Assembly: GCA_009838525.1 (NCBI GenBank) | Contig: VXRJ01000018.1 | Location: 397,087-461,086 of the forward strand | Source: Acidobacteriota bacterium | GTDB taxonomy: Bacteria; Acidobacteriota; Vicinamibacteria; Vicinamibacterales; UBA8438 | DNA: 64,000 nt | Reading direction: 5' to 3' | In this document: positions 1 through 9,246 of the stretch, one piece after another | How the letters are laid out: every line of letters begins with the position of its first letter | How positions within the stretch are numbered: the stretch's first letter is position 1 | Notes under the pieces: generated by a model | Database searches by the model: none | Seen by the model: the letters and a program-made list of their open reading frames with translations, nothing else | What the model was told of the DNA's origin: nothing | Position numbers and translations under genes: made by a program

Positions 1-707
1 CCCGCCATGTCTTCCAGCCGGCCGATCCGGCCCAGTGGACACGCGTCGACGATGTTCCGACCGTAGGCTTCCAGAATGCCCGCGGTCATCTTGCTTTCGA
101 AGAAGCCCGGGGCGACCGCGTTCACGGTGATTCGGCGAGGACCCAGCTCGACCGCGAGCGTCTTCGTCAGATGATGCACCGCCGCCTTGCTCGCGGAGTA
201 GGCGAACGTGCCCGCTTCGAGCAGTTGCGGCACATGAATGCCGTCGATGGAGCCGACGACGATGACCCGGGCGGGGTCGTTGTCCGTCGCCGCCTGCTCC
301 AGCAGAGGTGTCAGGTCGCGGGTCAAAAGAAACGGCGCCTTCACGTTGAGATCCAGCAACTTGTCGAACGCCGACTCGGGATACTCGGCGTACGGCGCGC
401 CCCACGCGGCGCCGGCGTTGTTGATCAGGATGTGGAGACGATCCTCACGTGCACGGAACGCTTCGAGCAGGGCGGCGCGGCCGTCGGCGGTGGCCACGTT
501 CGCCGGGAGCGCTTCGCACCGGCCGAGGGGAGACAACGCCGCTGCCGTACGCTCGCACGGGCCGGACTTTCGCGCCGTGAGATAGACCGACGCGCCAGCG
601 CGAAGCAGGCCTTCCGCCATCATCCGGCCGATCCCTCGGGACCCACCGGTCACCAGCGCTACTTTGCCGTCGAGAGAGAAGAGCGAGGAGAGAGCCAACT
701 CCGACAT
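1..707 (-). CDS. SDR-family oxidoreductase, 3' end outside window
   Basis: A short-chain dehydrogenase/reductase that uses NAD(P)H to oxidise or reduce an unknown alcohol or ketone. The frame reads without a stop from ATG at 707 to the window edge, about 235 residues, so perhaps 20 C-terminal residues are missing. Visible are the Rossmann glycine motif GGSRGIG near residue 22, NNAG, a serine-containing VVGSIDG strand and the catalytic YSASK. These are all expected of classical SDRs. The extension PGFFESKM after the active site is typical of the 3-oxoacyl-reductase-like branch. It is divergent from the exported CMD protein, with about 110 bp between starts. The substrate cannot be told from sequence. 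Confidence 0.88.
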   Translation of the reverse strand, partial: MSELALSSLFSLDGKVALVTGGSRGIGRMMAEGLLRAGASVYLTARKSGPCERTAAALSPLGRCEALPANVATADGRAALLEAFRAREDRLHILINNAGAAWGAPYAEYPESAFDKLLDLNVKAPFLLTRDLTPLLEQAATDNDPARVIVVGSIDGIHVPQLLEAGTFAYSASKAAVHHLTKTLAVELGPRRITVNAVAPGFFESKMTAGILEAYGRNIVDACPLGRIGRLEDMA

Positions 708-816
708 CGGGAAGGCTGATTCTAGCAGCCCACGGGCCGCGGTCAGCCCATGGACGACTCGTGCGGACCCCGGTCGGCCGGCGGTGCGTCCCGCCGGAGC
801 GGCGTATCATGGGTCC

Positions 817-2040
817 GTGTCAAGAAGCGCAATCGTTGTGGCAGGCGCCCTTCTGACTTTCCTGACGCTGGCCGGCACGGTGGCCGGGCAGGGCCGGGTT
901 ACGCCGATCGGACCCGACGACGACGCGTGGACGGAGGATGTCCGTGCCGGCATAGAGACCTGGGGCGTCCATCCGGACGAGGCAACCCTGTTGCTCCGGA
1001 AGCTGGCACAGCATCCGCCGGCGCTCCACGGTCTCGGACCACTCGCTCGCTACCTGCGTCAGCGCTCGACGGTGCCCGTAGTGGATGGGCTCCTGATCGG
1101 GCTGCGGCTGGCGTGGCTCTGCCAATCGGAGGCTCTGTGGGCGGAACTGGCGGCCGAGGCGCGAACCTACGGCCTGGGAGACGCCGACCTGCGCCGTGTC
1201 GCGGAAGGGACGGACGCCGGATGGGGGGTCTGGGACGGCGCCATGCTTCGCGTGGCGGATCAGATCTACCGCTACGCCATGCTTCAGGATGACACCTGGG
1301 CGGTGCTGGCCGATCGGTACAACACGCAGCAGATGATCGACGTGATCTTTACTGCCGCGGAGTACATCCTGCTGTCGATGCTTGCCAACAGTCTCGGGGT
1401 GGAACCGGACGAACGGTTCGGCGACCGGCTCCCCACTGGCGTGCGCCGCGCCATGGAGCCGGCGGGGCCGCCTCCGTCGCCGCTTGCCGAGCCTCGCTTC
1501 GACCCGATGCCGCGTAGCGAGTGGAGCGAAGAGGTGCGTGAGCTGCTCGACCCGCGAAGCGAAGGTGGTCCGGTCCTCAACTTGTATGCGACGCTGGCGC
1601 GGCATCCGGTTTTCTACCGGCCGCGCGCCGTGCAGTCGGCCTACATCCGGCTCGGCGCGACACTGACGCCGCGCGCCCGCGAGATCCTGATTCTCCGGAT
1701 CGGTTGGCTCTGCGGCTCCGAGTACGAGTGGTCGCAGCACGTCCGTGTGGCGCGCCGCATCGGTATGAGCGACGACGAGATCCGGCGCATTGCGGTGGGG
1801 GCCGATGCGCCAGGCTGGGATCCACTGGAGGCGGCGCTGATCCGCGCGACGGATGAGCTGCACCGCGACGACACCATCAGTAACCGCACCTGGCAGGAGT
1901 TGTCCGATGACTACGGCATTCCCGAGTTGATCGATGTCGTGATCACGGTGGCGGGCTACCGGATGGTCTCCATTGCGCTCAACTCGCTTGGCATCCAGCT
2001 TGAGCCGGACCGGCCGCGTTTTCCTGACGTGGCGCGCTAG
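817..2040 (+). CDS. exported tandem carboxymuconolactone decarboxylase (CMD)-like protein
   Basis: A 407-residue protein starting at GTG 817. That start leaves an N-terminal hydrophobic stretch ending in VAGQG that looks like a Sec signal peptide; upstream in-frame starts would bury it. Two CMD/AhpD-like helical domains follow. The C-terminal copy keeps the family signature (REILILRIGWLCGSEYEW then H). The N-terminal copy is degenerate (LRLAWLCQSEALWAEL), with the downstream His missing. CMD proteins are usually cytoplasmic decarboxylases or AhpD-like thiol peroxidases, so an exported double-domain form is less usual. I infer a periplasmic role; the substrate is unknown. Confidence 0.8.
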   Translation: MSRSAIVVAGALLTFLTLAGTVAGQGRVTPIGPDDDAWTEDVRAGIETWGVHPDEATLLLRKLAQHPPALHGLGPLARYLRQRSTVPVVDGLLIGLRLAWLCQSEALWAELAAEARTYGLGDADLRRVAEGTDAGWGVWDGAMLRVADQIYRYAMLQDDTWAVLADRYNTQQMIDVIFTAAEYILLSMLANSLGVEPDERFGDRLPTGVRRAMEPAGPPPSPLAEPRFDPMPRSEWSEEVRELLDPRSEGGPVLNLYATLARHPVFYRPRAVQSAYIRLGATLTPRAREILILRIGWLCGSEYEWSQHVRVARRIGMSDDEIRRIAVGADAPGWDPLEAALIRATDELHRDDTISNRTWQELSDDYGIPELIDVVITVAGYRMVSIALNSLGIQLEPDRPRFPDVAR

Positions 2041-2099
2041 CGGATCCGGCCCACGCGCGATGTCGTCGGGGCAGCCCCGTGGCGTCTTGGAGCTGCCGT

Positions 2100-2387
2100 T
2101 TACGCCTTCGGATATATCTGCCGGGTTTCGACGACATCGTAGTGATCGAATACTCCGTTCGTCACGTACGGATCGCGCCCGAAGGTCTCCTTTGCCGCTT
2201 CGAGATCTTCCGCTTCAAGGATGATCAGGCTGCCCACTACTTCCGTATTCTCGTTCAGGAGCGGTCCGCCATACCGGACGCGCCGGGCTGCTTCAAGACC
2301 GTCCATATGTTGGATGTGCGCGGGGCGTATCTCCCGGCGCCGTTCCAGATCAGGAAGGTCACGGGCAATCAGGGCAAAGAGCGGCAT
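2100..2387 (-). CDS. YciI-like family protein
   Basis: A 95-residue protein of the YCII/dimeric alpha-beta barrel type. It begins MPLFALIARD and has a conserved GPLLNE segment, then a glycine and a long helix (EDLEAAKETFGRDPYVTNGVF), which is the usual YciI pattern. Members are small dimeric enzymes of mostly unknown function; some are hydrolases or dehalogenase-related. A good ribosome-binding site (GGAGG, 9 bases upstream) supports ATG 2387. It is divergent from the transporter that follows, with only about 37 bp between starts, so the two probably share a promoter region. Confidence 0.8.
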   Translation of the reverse strand: MPLFALIARDLPDLERRREIRPAHIQHMDGLEAARRVRYGGPLLNENTEVVGSLIILEAEDLEAAKETFGRDPYVTNGVFDHYDVVETRQIYPKA

Positions 2388-2424
2388 GGTTTGATTCCTC
2401 CGGTTGGCCTTATCTTATTGGAAC

Positions 2425-3753
2425 GTGACTTCCTCGACCCCGCCGCCATCGCCACCGGGCGCGCCGCCTGCCCAACCCCTCGAGGCTCCGGAGCCCGCCA
2501 GCCGCGCAACAGTCTGGTCCTGGTGTCTCTACGACTGGGCCAACTCCGCGTTCACGACCCTGGTCGTCACTTTCATCTATTCCGCCTACTTCACTGCCGC
2601 GTTCGCGGACGACCCGGGCCGGGGCACTGCCCTGTGGTCGCGGGCCATCATGGTGAGCGCCATCGCCATCGCGCTGCTGGCGCCGATTGCGGGCGCGCTG
2701 GCCGACCGGGGCGGCCGGAGGAAGTACCTCATTCTCTGTTCGCTCGTCTGCGTCGTCACTACCGCGGCGCTCACGTTCGTGACGCCCGGAATGGCGAACA
2801 GCGTTCTGATTGCCCTCGGCGTCTTCGTCCTCGCCAATGTCGCTTTCGAGCTGGGGCTGGTCTTCTACAACGCCTTCCTGCCTTCGATCGCGCCGGCTGA
2901 CCGCATCGGGCGGATCTCCGGTTACGGGTGGGGCCTCGGATACGGGGGGGGCCTGATGGCCTTGGTTGCGGCGCTCGTCGTCTTTGTCCCGGAGACGCCA
3001 CTCTTCGGCATTTCGACCGAGCAGGGCTTCAACCTGCGCGCCACGAACCTCCTCGTCGCCGGTTGGTTTCTGCTGTTCAGCATTCCGGCGTTCGTCTTCC
3101 TGAAGGACGACTGGACCCCGGGTGGCGTCAGCATCGTCCGGGCCTTCAGCGATCTGGCCGTCACCGCGCGCCACATGCGGCGGTATCGGCAGGTCGTGAT
3201 GTTCCTGCTGGCGCGTCTCTTCTACAACGACGGCCTGGTGACGATCTTCGCGTTCGGGGGAATCTACGCGGTCGGGACGTTTGGGTTCACGTTCACCGAG
3301 CTCGTGACCTTCGGGATCGTGATCAACGTCGGAGCCGGCCTGGGCGCCCTCGCCTTCGGCTTTCTCGACGACTGGATCGGCGGTCGCGCGACGATCGCGC
3401 TCAGCGTGCTCGCGCTGGCGATTGCGACCATCGTGGCTGCCGTCGCCCCCAACCAGACGTGGTTCTGGGTGGCCGCGGTGCTCGTCGGCGTCTTTGCCGG
3501 CCCGAACCAGTCCGCCAGCAGGTCGCTCATGGCGCGCTTCGTGCCGTCCAGGCACGAGTCGGAGTTCTTCGGATTCTTCGCGTTCTCAGGCAAGGTGACG
3601 TCGTTTCTCGGGCCGGCGCTCCTCGGGGTGCTGAGCGACCTTTACAGCCAACGGGTTGGGGTAGCCAGCCTGCTCGTGTTCTTCGTGGTGGGTGGTCTGC
3701 TGCTTTGGCGAGTCGACGAGCGCCAAGCCATCGCGGATGCGCGCTCGGCCTAG
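2425..3753 (+). CDS. MFS transporter, Atg22/UMF1 type
   Basis: A 442-residue inner-membrane carrier with about 12 hydrophobic helices. The first segment WCLYDWANSAF is the hallmark of the Atg22/UMF1 branch of the major facilitator superfamily. The loop ADRGGRRKYL between helices 2 and 3 is the MFS signature, and SASRSLMARFVPS in the second half also fits UMF1 proteins. I chose GTG 2425 because it removes an odd N-terminal extension; TTG 2404 is possible. The N-terminus is rich in proline. Fungal members export amino acids from the vacuole; bacterial substrates are unknown. It ends 17 bp from the oppositely oriented permease remnant. Confidence 0.85.
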   Translation: MTSSTPPPSPPGAPPAQPLEAPEPASRATVWSWCLYDWANSAFTTLVVTFIYSAYFTAAFADDPGRGTALWSRAIMVSAIAIALLAPIAGALADRGGRRKYLILCSLVCVVTTAALTFVTPGMANSVLIALGVFVLANVAFELGLVFYNAFLPSIAPADRIGRISGYGWGLGYGGGLMALVAALVVFVPETPLFGISTEQGFNLRATNLLVAGWFLLFSIPAFVFLKDDWTPGGVSIVRAFSDLAVTARHMRRYRQVVMFLLARLFYNDGLVTIFAFGGIYAVGTFGFTFTELVTFGIVINVGAGLGALAFGFLDDWIGGRATIALSVLALAIATIVAAVAPNQTWFWVAAVLVGVFAGPNQSASRSLMARFVPSRHESEFFGFFAFSGKVTSFLGPALLGVLSDLYSQRVGVASLLVFFVVGGLLLWRVDERQAIADARSA

Positions 3754-3770
3754 CAGCCCCGCGCCGGGAG

Positions 3771-5902
3771 TCATTCGCGTCGAAGCGCGGAGGCGGTGTC
3801 CAGGTGCGCCGCTCGCCGCGCCGGCACGTCGCAGGCCAAGCCGCCAGTCAGCAGCAGGCCAATCAGGCTCACCCCCAGCGTCGTGATGTCGTGCGGGGCG
3901 ATCCCGTACAGCTGGCTTGCCAGCAATCTCATTAGTGGAACGGTGGCAGCCAGACCGAGCAGCGCGCCGGCGGCCATGAGCCGCATCCCCTGGGTCAGTA
4001 CCATCCAGCGTATGGAAGTCTCACGGGCGCCGAGCGCCACCCGGATGGCCAGTTCGCGCGTCCGTCGCGCAATCGCCAGCATCAGGACGCCGTACAGCCG
4101 TAGCGTACGTCGTCCACGACGCCGATCACGGTCCGATCCCTTCCACTCCGAGGAAACGTGAGCACGCGTCCGACCGCCGGGCGACCCGGCCAGAGACGTT
4201 CCGCCAACGAGCGATTGACCACGGCGACGGGCGTGGATTCGGCATGATCTTCCGAAGTGAACTCCCGGCCCTCCAGCACGGCAATGCCGAGCGTGCCGAA
4301 GTAGTCCGCGGAGACCACGTTCCCGGAAACCTCCGTTGAGGTTTCCGGGGTCTCCACCGCGACGGACAGTTGAAAGATGCTGAGCGGGCTATGCCACCCG
4401 AGTGCCGCCGACGTGACCAGTCCGCTGTTCCGCAGCTCGGCGAGGAGTCGCCGATAAAAGACATGCCCCTCGGCTTCCGAATAGTCGGCGGTATGCAGTT
4501 GTGCGGTCAGGACGTTCTCCGGGGCGAATCCGGACGGCGTCGAGGCGACGCCGTGGGCGCTGCGCAGCAGAAGCGCCGCGGCGACGACCAGGACACAGGA
4601 CACCGTTACCTGCCCGGCCACCAGCGCAGACTGGCGACGGCCACGGCCCGTCACTCTGGCGTCCGGTGCTCCTGGGAATGAGGGTAGCCGAACCGCCGTC
4701 ATCAGCAGCAAGCCAAGGCAGACGAGCACGCATGTCGCGCCGGCGACGGCCAGCATCCAGAGCAGGACGCCAGGTTGCAGGGCCCCTGACGGTCCCAGCG
4801 GCGCAAGTTGCGGCAACGCCGAGACGGCCAGCCCCACCCACCGCAACAACATCAAGGCCGCGAGCACGCTGGCGCCCACGAGTATCAGCAGCTCGGCGGC
4901 GAGCGGACGAATGAGGGCGAAGCGCGATGCCCCCAGGGCGCGCCGCACTGCCAGATCATGCGCCTGTTCGGCGCCGCGCGTCAGCAGCAACAGGACCAGG
5001 TTGGAGCAGGTGGCAAGGAGAAAAACCCCCGCGATCAGCGCGAGGAAGGTGAGGAACCGGGCAGCCTCCCGGTGATACCCGGGCCCGAGGCGAGCGTGAT
5101 TGATCGACCGGGCGACGAACCGCCAGTTCTCGGTTCGTGCGGCGGCCACGTCGGCCGGCAAACGCTCCTTGGCAAGCGCTGCCAGCACCGAGGCGTCACT
5201 GCGCGACGTGGACGGGCGCAACCGGCCGGCCGTGTACAGCCAGCGCGCTGCCGGGCCGAGGAGCATGGCGGCACTGTCGGGCAGGAGTTGGGGCAAAGCT
5301 GACAGGGGGACCCAGAAGTCCGGCTCGTGAGCCGGACCCGAGAGCGGATTCGCGGCAATGCCGACGACGGTGAATGCACGTGGCCCCAGGCGAACGGTGC
5401 GGCCGACGAGGTCGGGATCCCGGCCGAATCGCGTCGTCCAGGCGCGTTGAGACATCACGGCCACGGCCGCGGCGCCTGGGTCGTGGTCGGGCGGGGCCAG
5501 CGGGCGGCCGTACACCGGGGCCACGCTCAACAGGGAGAAGAAGTTGTCGGACACCAGCGCGACGTTCGCCCGCGTCGGCGCGCCACCGGCGACGAGCGTG
5601 AAATCGAACTGCCCAAAGGTCGCGAGGAAGAACGCCTCCGTTCCCACGTCGCGCAACTGCACGTACTCGGGGTGGCTGAGGGGCGAGAAGCGGCCGTCGT
5701 CGACCTGGATCTGCAGGGTGAAAAGCCGCTCCGATTGGGTCGGGTCCAGCGGGCGCCAGAAATGCCGATCAAATGTCGCCAGCACGACGGCGGGGATGCC
5801 GAAGGCGAGCGCCAGCGTCAACACCATGGTCGCGGAGAAGGCACGGTGGCGGACCAGCGAACCCAGTGCGCGGCGGAAACCACCCGGCGTACTCATCGAC
5901 AA
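3771..5902 (-). pseudogene. broken ADOP/MacB-type ABC transporter permease
   Basis: Remnant of a large FtsX-like permease of the acidobacterial ADOP type, normally about 800 residues. The 5' piece (5902 down to 4082, 606 codons) carries the N-terminal membrane helix, a MacB-like periplasmic core, a first FtsX block with the motif AVRRALGASR, and the start of the second periplasmic domain to VVDDVRYG. A frameshift stop follows at once. The next frame (to 3771) resumes at LYGVLMLAIARRTREL, the middle of the second FtsX block, and runs to the normal C-terminus. The roughly 150-residue segment normally lying between these two points is absent, so the gene has suffered an internal out-of-frame deletion. 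The join lies in a GCCGTA direct repeat at 4089-4102. Confidence 0.85.
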
Positions 5903-6026
5903 TGGCGGCCTGCATGATTGCCGAACCGCGGATGTTCGGCAACTTCAGTCACTGCCGGACCCGACGGATTCAAATCTGCCGATAAGTGGTGGTAGAGTAG
6001 CGCCGATACCGAATCGGAGGAATCCG

Positions 6027-6830
6027 ATGGAGGTTGTCATGAGAAGAAGAACGATTCGGCGGATCGTGGCTGCAGGTGTTGCGATGGCTGTCGCGGTGTT
6101 GCTTCTGGCGGGCCTTCCGTCGGGGATCGACGCCCAGGAAGCGGAAGTCTGGCCGTGGATGCGCGTCGACATCGTGCAGGTACTTCCCCGTGAGTTGGAT
6201 GAGTACATAGAAATCCAGCTGGAGGAGGTTAACCCGGGCCTCCGGCGCGCGGGGGTTCCGTGGCGCTCGGCGTGGAGCACGGCCGAATTCGGCAACACCT
6301 ACGAGCGGCATTTCGTGACACCGATCGGCAGCATGGGCGAGTACGACACCGGGGGACCACTCGCGCGCGCCATGGATCCGGATCGCCTGGCGCGGATCCG
6401 TGATCGCGTGCGCCGGACTCTGGCCAGCCGGCAGAGTTACGCTATCCAGTACCATCCCGAACTGAGTGTCGAGTCGGACGATGTGAGCGGACTGTCGCTT
6501 GCGCGCGTCACGACGGTGCAGGTGGCGCCGGGGCGGGTCAGCGACTGGAGGAGTTTCCTCCTGGACAATGTGCCGCAGTTCGAGGCCGCCAACGTCGTCT
6601 TCGGTGTCTATGAGCGCTACTTTGGCCCCGGCCCATCCACTTGGCAGATCGTCGAGAACCACGCCAGTTTCGCTGAACTGGACGAGCCGGGAATCCTTGC
6701 CCGCACGTTCGGTGAGCGCGTGGACGAAGTGGCGTCGCAGTTGTCGGGCATGCTCCTTTCCGTGGAGCGGACCGTCCTGCGGTATGACCCGGAATTGAGC
6801 TTCTCCGCGGCGGCGGGCGGCTCGCAGTAG
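6027..6830 (+). CDS. exported protein of unknown function
   Basis: A 267-residue protein that I do not recognise. ATG 6027 has GGAGG six bases upstream; a second in-frame ATG at 6039 also has one and gives a cleaner signal peptide (MRRRTIRR, hydrophobic run, cleavage near IDAQE). The mature part is mostly polar and alpha/beta, with two similar halves each containing a YER(H/Y)F-like segment (NTYERHF; GVYERYF). This suggests an internal duplication, perhaps of a dimeric alpha-beta barrel (NIPSNAP/EthD-like) fold; that is inference. It lies 19 bp upstream of the small membrane protein in the same direction and may be cotranscribed. Confidence 0.75.
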   Translation: MEVVMRRRTIRRIVAAGVAMAVAVLLLAGLPSGIDAQEAEVWPWMRVDIVQVLPRELDEYIEIQLEEVNPGLRRAGVPWRSAWSTAEFGNTYERHFVTPIGSMGEYDTGGPLARAMDPDRLARIRDRVRRTLASRQSYAIQYHPELSVESDDVSGLSLARVTTVQVAPGRVSDWRSFLLDNVPQFEAANVVFGVYERYFGPGPSTWQIVENHASFAELDEPGILARTFGERVDEVASQLSGMLLSVERTVLRYDPELSFSAAAGGSQ

Positions 6831-6849
6831 AAGGAGTCGCGGTCGCGGC

Positions 6850-7188
6850 ATGTATCTCTGGTTCGTCGTCTTTCACATCGCTGCGGCGATGTTCCTCGTG
6901 GGAGCCTCCTACGCCGCGCTCGCGGCGCCGCTACCGGAACACCGGCGCCCCCTCCTCATGCGGTCGGGCATCATGGCCCTGATCGTCTTCGTCAGCGGCT
7001 TCGGCATCCACGGCATGCAGCGCATGCCATGGGAAGGATGGGTGATCGTGAAGATCGCCTGCTGGGTCGTACTGGCGATGATCGTGCCGCTTGCGTTTCG
7101 CCGGCCCGGGAACGTCGCGGCGCTGCGCTGGATCACGGCCGGAGCCGTCGCGGTGGCCGTGATCATGGCGATCATCCGGCCGTTCTGA
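6850..7188 (+). CDS. small integral membrane protein
   Basis: A 112-residue protein with about four hydrophobic helices and almost no soluble part. It begins MYLWFVVFHIAAAM, has a short basic loop (PEHRRPLLMRSG), then IMALIVFVSGFGIHGMQRMPW, and ends in AVAVIMAIIRPF. The central GFGIHGMQ and the WVIVKIACW helix resemble small uncharacterised SirB/DUF-type membrane proteins, but I cannot assign a family. It follows the exported protein at 6027 by 19 bp, so the pair probably forms one transcript, and it converges on the LarA-like gene. Function unknown. Confidence 0.75.
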   Translation: MYLWFVVFHIAAAMFLVGASYAALAAPLPEHRRPLLMRSGIMALIVFVSGFGIHGMQRMPWEGWVIVKIACWVVLAMIVPLAFRRPGNVAALRWITAGAVAVAVIMAIIRPF

Positions 7189-7221
7189 CGTCCGGGAAGC
7201 ACCCGCGACCCGCAGCGCCAG

Positions 7222-8529
7222 TCAGCCGGCGAGATAGGGAATCGTCTGCGGCCCCTCCGGCAGCACGCAGAGCCGCGCGTCCGGTCCGGCCCTTTCGAGT
7301 TGCTCGCGCGCCGTCGCCTCCACGTTGTTGGTCGGCGTGAGGTGCGCCGCGCGGACATCGTTGGCGGACAGACCGTCGGCCTTCAGGAAGACCCGGGCGC
7401 GTTGCTGTATCTGCGCCTGGATCTGCACTTCCCACTGATCGTGCCGGTTGTGGCCCGGGGCGCAGATCATCTCGAGTAGCGCCTCGGGAGAGTCACGCGC
7501 CTCGAGGATCGACTTGTACTCCCCGTGCGACGGCAGCCCGTCAGCGCACTCGGCGGCGCAGACGATCGCACCGCCCGTCCTGACCACCTGGGCGGCGGCC
7601 GACATCCCCTTGACGCTTTGGTAGAGGTTCTGATCGAGCGGGTAGCCGCTGTTGGTCGTGACGACGACGTCGAACGGTGCGTCGAACCCCTGCATGGCGC
7701 TCCGGCGCACGCGTTCCGCCATTGCCTTGTGGACGGCAAAGATCTCGCCGGCCGCGACGCTCGTAATCTGCCGGTCGCGGTTGATCGCAACATCGACGCT
7801 GAAGTGGACGCCAACCTTGGCGGCGATCCGTCGGATCGCGTCATGAATGGGGTTTCCGACGGTGACCCCCCATCGTGCGTTCGGGCTGGCGATCATCTCC
7901 GCGTCGTGCAAACGCATCGTCGTCCGGAAGCCGGCCAACCCGGGGGCAACCAGCTTCGGTCCGCCGCTGAAGCCCGCGAAGAAATGCGGTTCGACGAAGC
8001 CGGTGGTGATTCGGATGTCCGCATCGACCCAGTGGCGATTGAGCCAGACCGGCACCCGGGGAGGCACTTCCCCCAGATGAACCAACATGTCCTCGTCGAA
8101 GGCGCTGTGGTTGACGATGGGGTAGCGGTCGACGATCGGCGCGCCCAGCATCTCAACCAGTTCGTCGCGCGTGTTCGCGCGGTGCGTGCCGGCCGCGATG
8201 AGGATGACGATCTGCTCGTCGGGCACGTGTGACAGTTCATCGAGCAGCACCGGCAGCAGCCGCTCGCTCGGCATCGGGCGCGTGATGTCGCAGACCGAGA
8301 TCGCGACCGTCTGGTCGGACTTGACGAGGGAGTCGAGCGGTGGCTTGCCGGTCGGCATTCGGAGTGCGCGGCGGATGGCGCCTGCCTCGTCCGGCAGCCC
8401 GTCCACGTAGGACGGTTCGATGACCGTCGTTCGGTCGCCAGGAAGATCGACCGGCATCCGCCCGCGGCCGTAGGCGAGTTCGACCCTCACGGCGGCATCA
8501 TACCGCGCGTTGGGATCGGGTGTGGCCAC
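7222..8529 (-). CDS. LarA-like nickel-pincer racemase family protein
   Basis: A 435-residue protein of the LarA (lactate racemase) family, whose known members use a nickel-pincer nucleotide to racemise or epimerise 2-hydroxy acids. Family marks seen: CDITRP at 80-85, AAGTHR at 112-117, and the cofactor-binding region FVEPHFFAGFSGGPK at 178-192, with the His and Lys that in LarA contact and covalently hold the cofactor. The substrate is unknown, as most paralogues are not lactate racemases. Start GTG 8529 is the longest; GTG 8490 gives the usual family N-terminus (VRVELAYGRG). No larB, larC or larE gene is in the window, so the cofactor must be made elsewhere. Confidence 0.85.
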   Translation of the reverse strand: MATPDPNARYDAAVRVELAYGRGRMPVDLPGDRTTVIEPSYVDGLPDEAGAIRRALRMPTGKPPLDSLVKSDQTVAISVCDITRPMPSERLLPVLLDELSHVPDEQIVILIAAGTHRANTRDELVEMLGAPIVDRYPIVNHSAFDEDMLVHLGEVPPRVPVWLNRHWVDADIRITTGFVEPHFFAGFSGGPKLVAPGLAGFRTTMRLHDAEMIASPNARWGVTVGNPIHDAIRRIAAKVGVHFSVDVAINRDRQITSVAAGEIFAVHKAMAERVRRSAMQGFDAPFDVVVTTNSGYPLDQNLYQSVKGMSAAAQVVRTGGAIVCAAECADGLPSHGEYKSILEARDSPEALLEMICAPGHNRHDQWEVQIQAQIQQRARVFLKADGLSANDVRAAHLTPTNNVEATAREQLERAGPDARLCVLPEGPQTIPYLAG

Positions 8530-8600
8530 GCTTGATCGGGACTCGTAGCCTCAAAGGTCCTACACATGCATAGCAATAGTGATGTATCATTCATTCATTC

Positions 8601-8813
8601 ATGAAGCGCTTGCAGATCATGATCGACGAGGAACTGGACGAGGCGCTGGAGCGTCAAGCCCGCGAGGAGGGTTCCTCGAAGGCCGCGCTCATCCGTCGTT
8701 TCGTGCGGAGCAACGTCAGCTCTTTGCCGGCTTTGGAGGATGATCCTCTGGGTCGCTGGATTGGCGGAGATAGCTTCGATCCCGAGCCGGTGGACGAGGT
8801 CGTCTATCGGTGA
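8601..8813 (+). CDS. vapB: ribbon-helix-helix antitoxin, VapB/CopG type
   Basis: A 70-residue protein with a CopG-like ribbon-helix-helix fold: beta strand KRLQIMID, then helices ELDEALERQAREEG and SKAALIRRFV. Residues 50-70 (LGRWIGGDSFDPEPVDEVVY) form the acidic tail that wraps the partner toxin in such pairs. It binds its own promoter and neutralises the PIN toxin encoded next. The toxin start GTG overlaps its stop by four bases, so translation is coupled. Four direct ATTC repeats lie immediately before the start ATG. It sits between two minus-strand genes and reads against both, as a mobile toxin-antitoxin cassette would. Confidence 0.88.
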   Translation: MKRLQIMIDEELDEALERQAREEGSSKAALIRRFVRSNVSSLPALEDDPLGRWIGGDSFDPEPVDEVVYR

Positions 8814-9208
8814 TCTTCGTCGATACCTCGTTCTGGGTCGCCTTGCGCAACACGCGTGATGGCCATCACGACACGGCAAGGCAACTTGCCGCCCTCTATG
8901 CTGACGGCAACCTCGTGACGTCAAACCAGGTTCGGGGCGAGACCTGGACCTTTCTGCGTCGCAAGGCGGGGCATCGTGCTGCGGTGACGTTCCTGGACAT
9001 GCTCGATGCAAGTTCCAGGGTACAGATCGCCTGGATTGACAAGGAGACCGAGGAAACTGCCATCCGATGGTTGCGCCGTCACGACGAGCGTGAATTCTCG
9101 ATCGTAGACGCCACTAGCTTCGCGTTCATGAGAGCCAACCGCATCGGTAGGGTGCTCGCCTTCGATGGTGACTTCCAAGCCGCAGGTTTCGTCGAACTTC
9201 GACCGTAG
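8810..9208 (+). CDS. vapC: PIN-domain ribonuclease toxin, VapC type
   Basis: A 132-residue PIN-domain toxin that would cleave RNA in a magnesium-dependent way when free of its antitoxin. The acidic residues of the PIN active site are all seen: D5 in IFVDTSFW, E44 in VRGETW, D100 in SIVDATSFAFM and D119 or D121 in LAFDGDF. Length is normal for VapC. The GTG start overlaps the stop of vapB (GTGA). Known VapC targets are initiator tRNA or the 23S sarcin-ricin loop; the target here cannot be read from sequence. The toxin looks intact. Confidence 0.9.
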   Translation: MIFVDTSFWVALRNTRDGHHDTARQLAALYADGNLVTSNQVRGETWTFLRRKAGHRAAVTFLDMLDASSRVQIAWIDKETEETAIRWLRRHDEREFSIVDATSFAFMRANRIGRVLAFDGDFQAAGFVELRP

Positions 9209-9246
9209 CGATTGAGCTGGTGTGCTCGCCGTCGGGCGCCGTTCGG

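Noticed and set aside
445-810. Separate minus-strand gene at the left end
   Set aside because: It is a shifted frame of the SDR gene; the true frame reads without a stop from 707 to the window edge.
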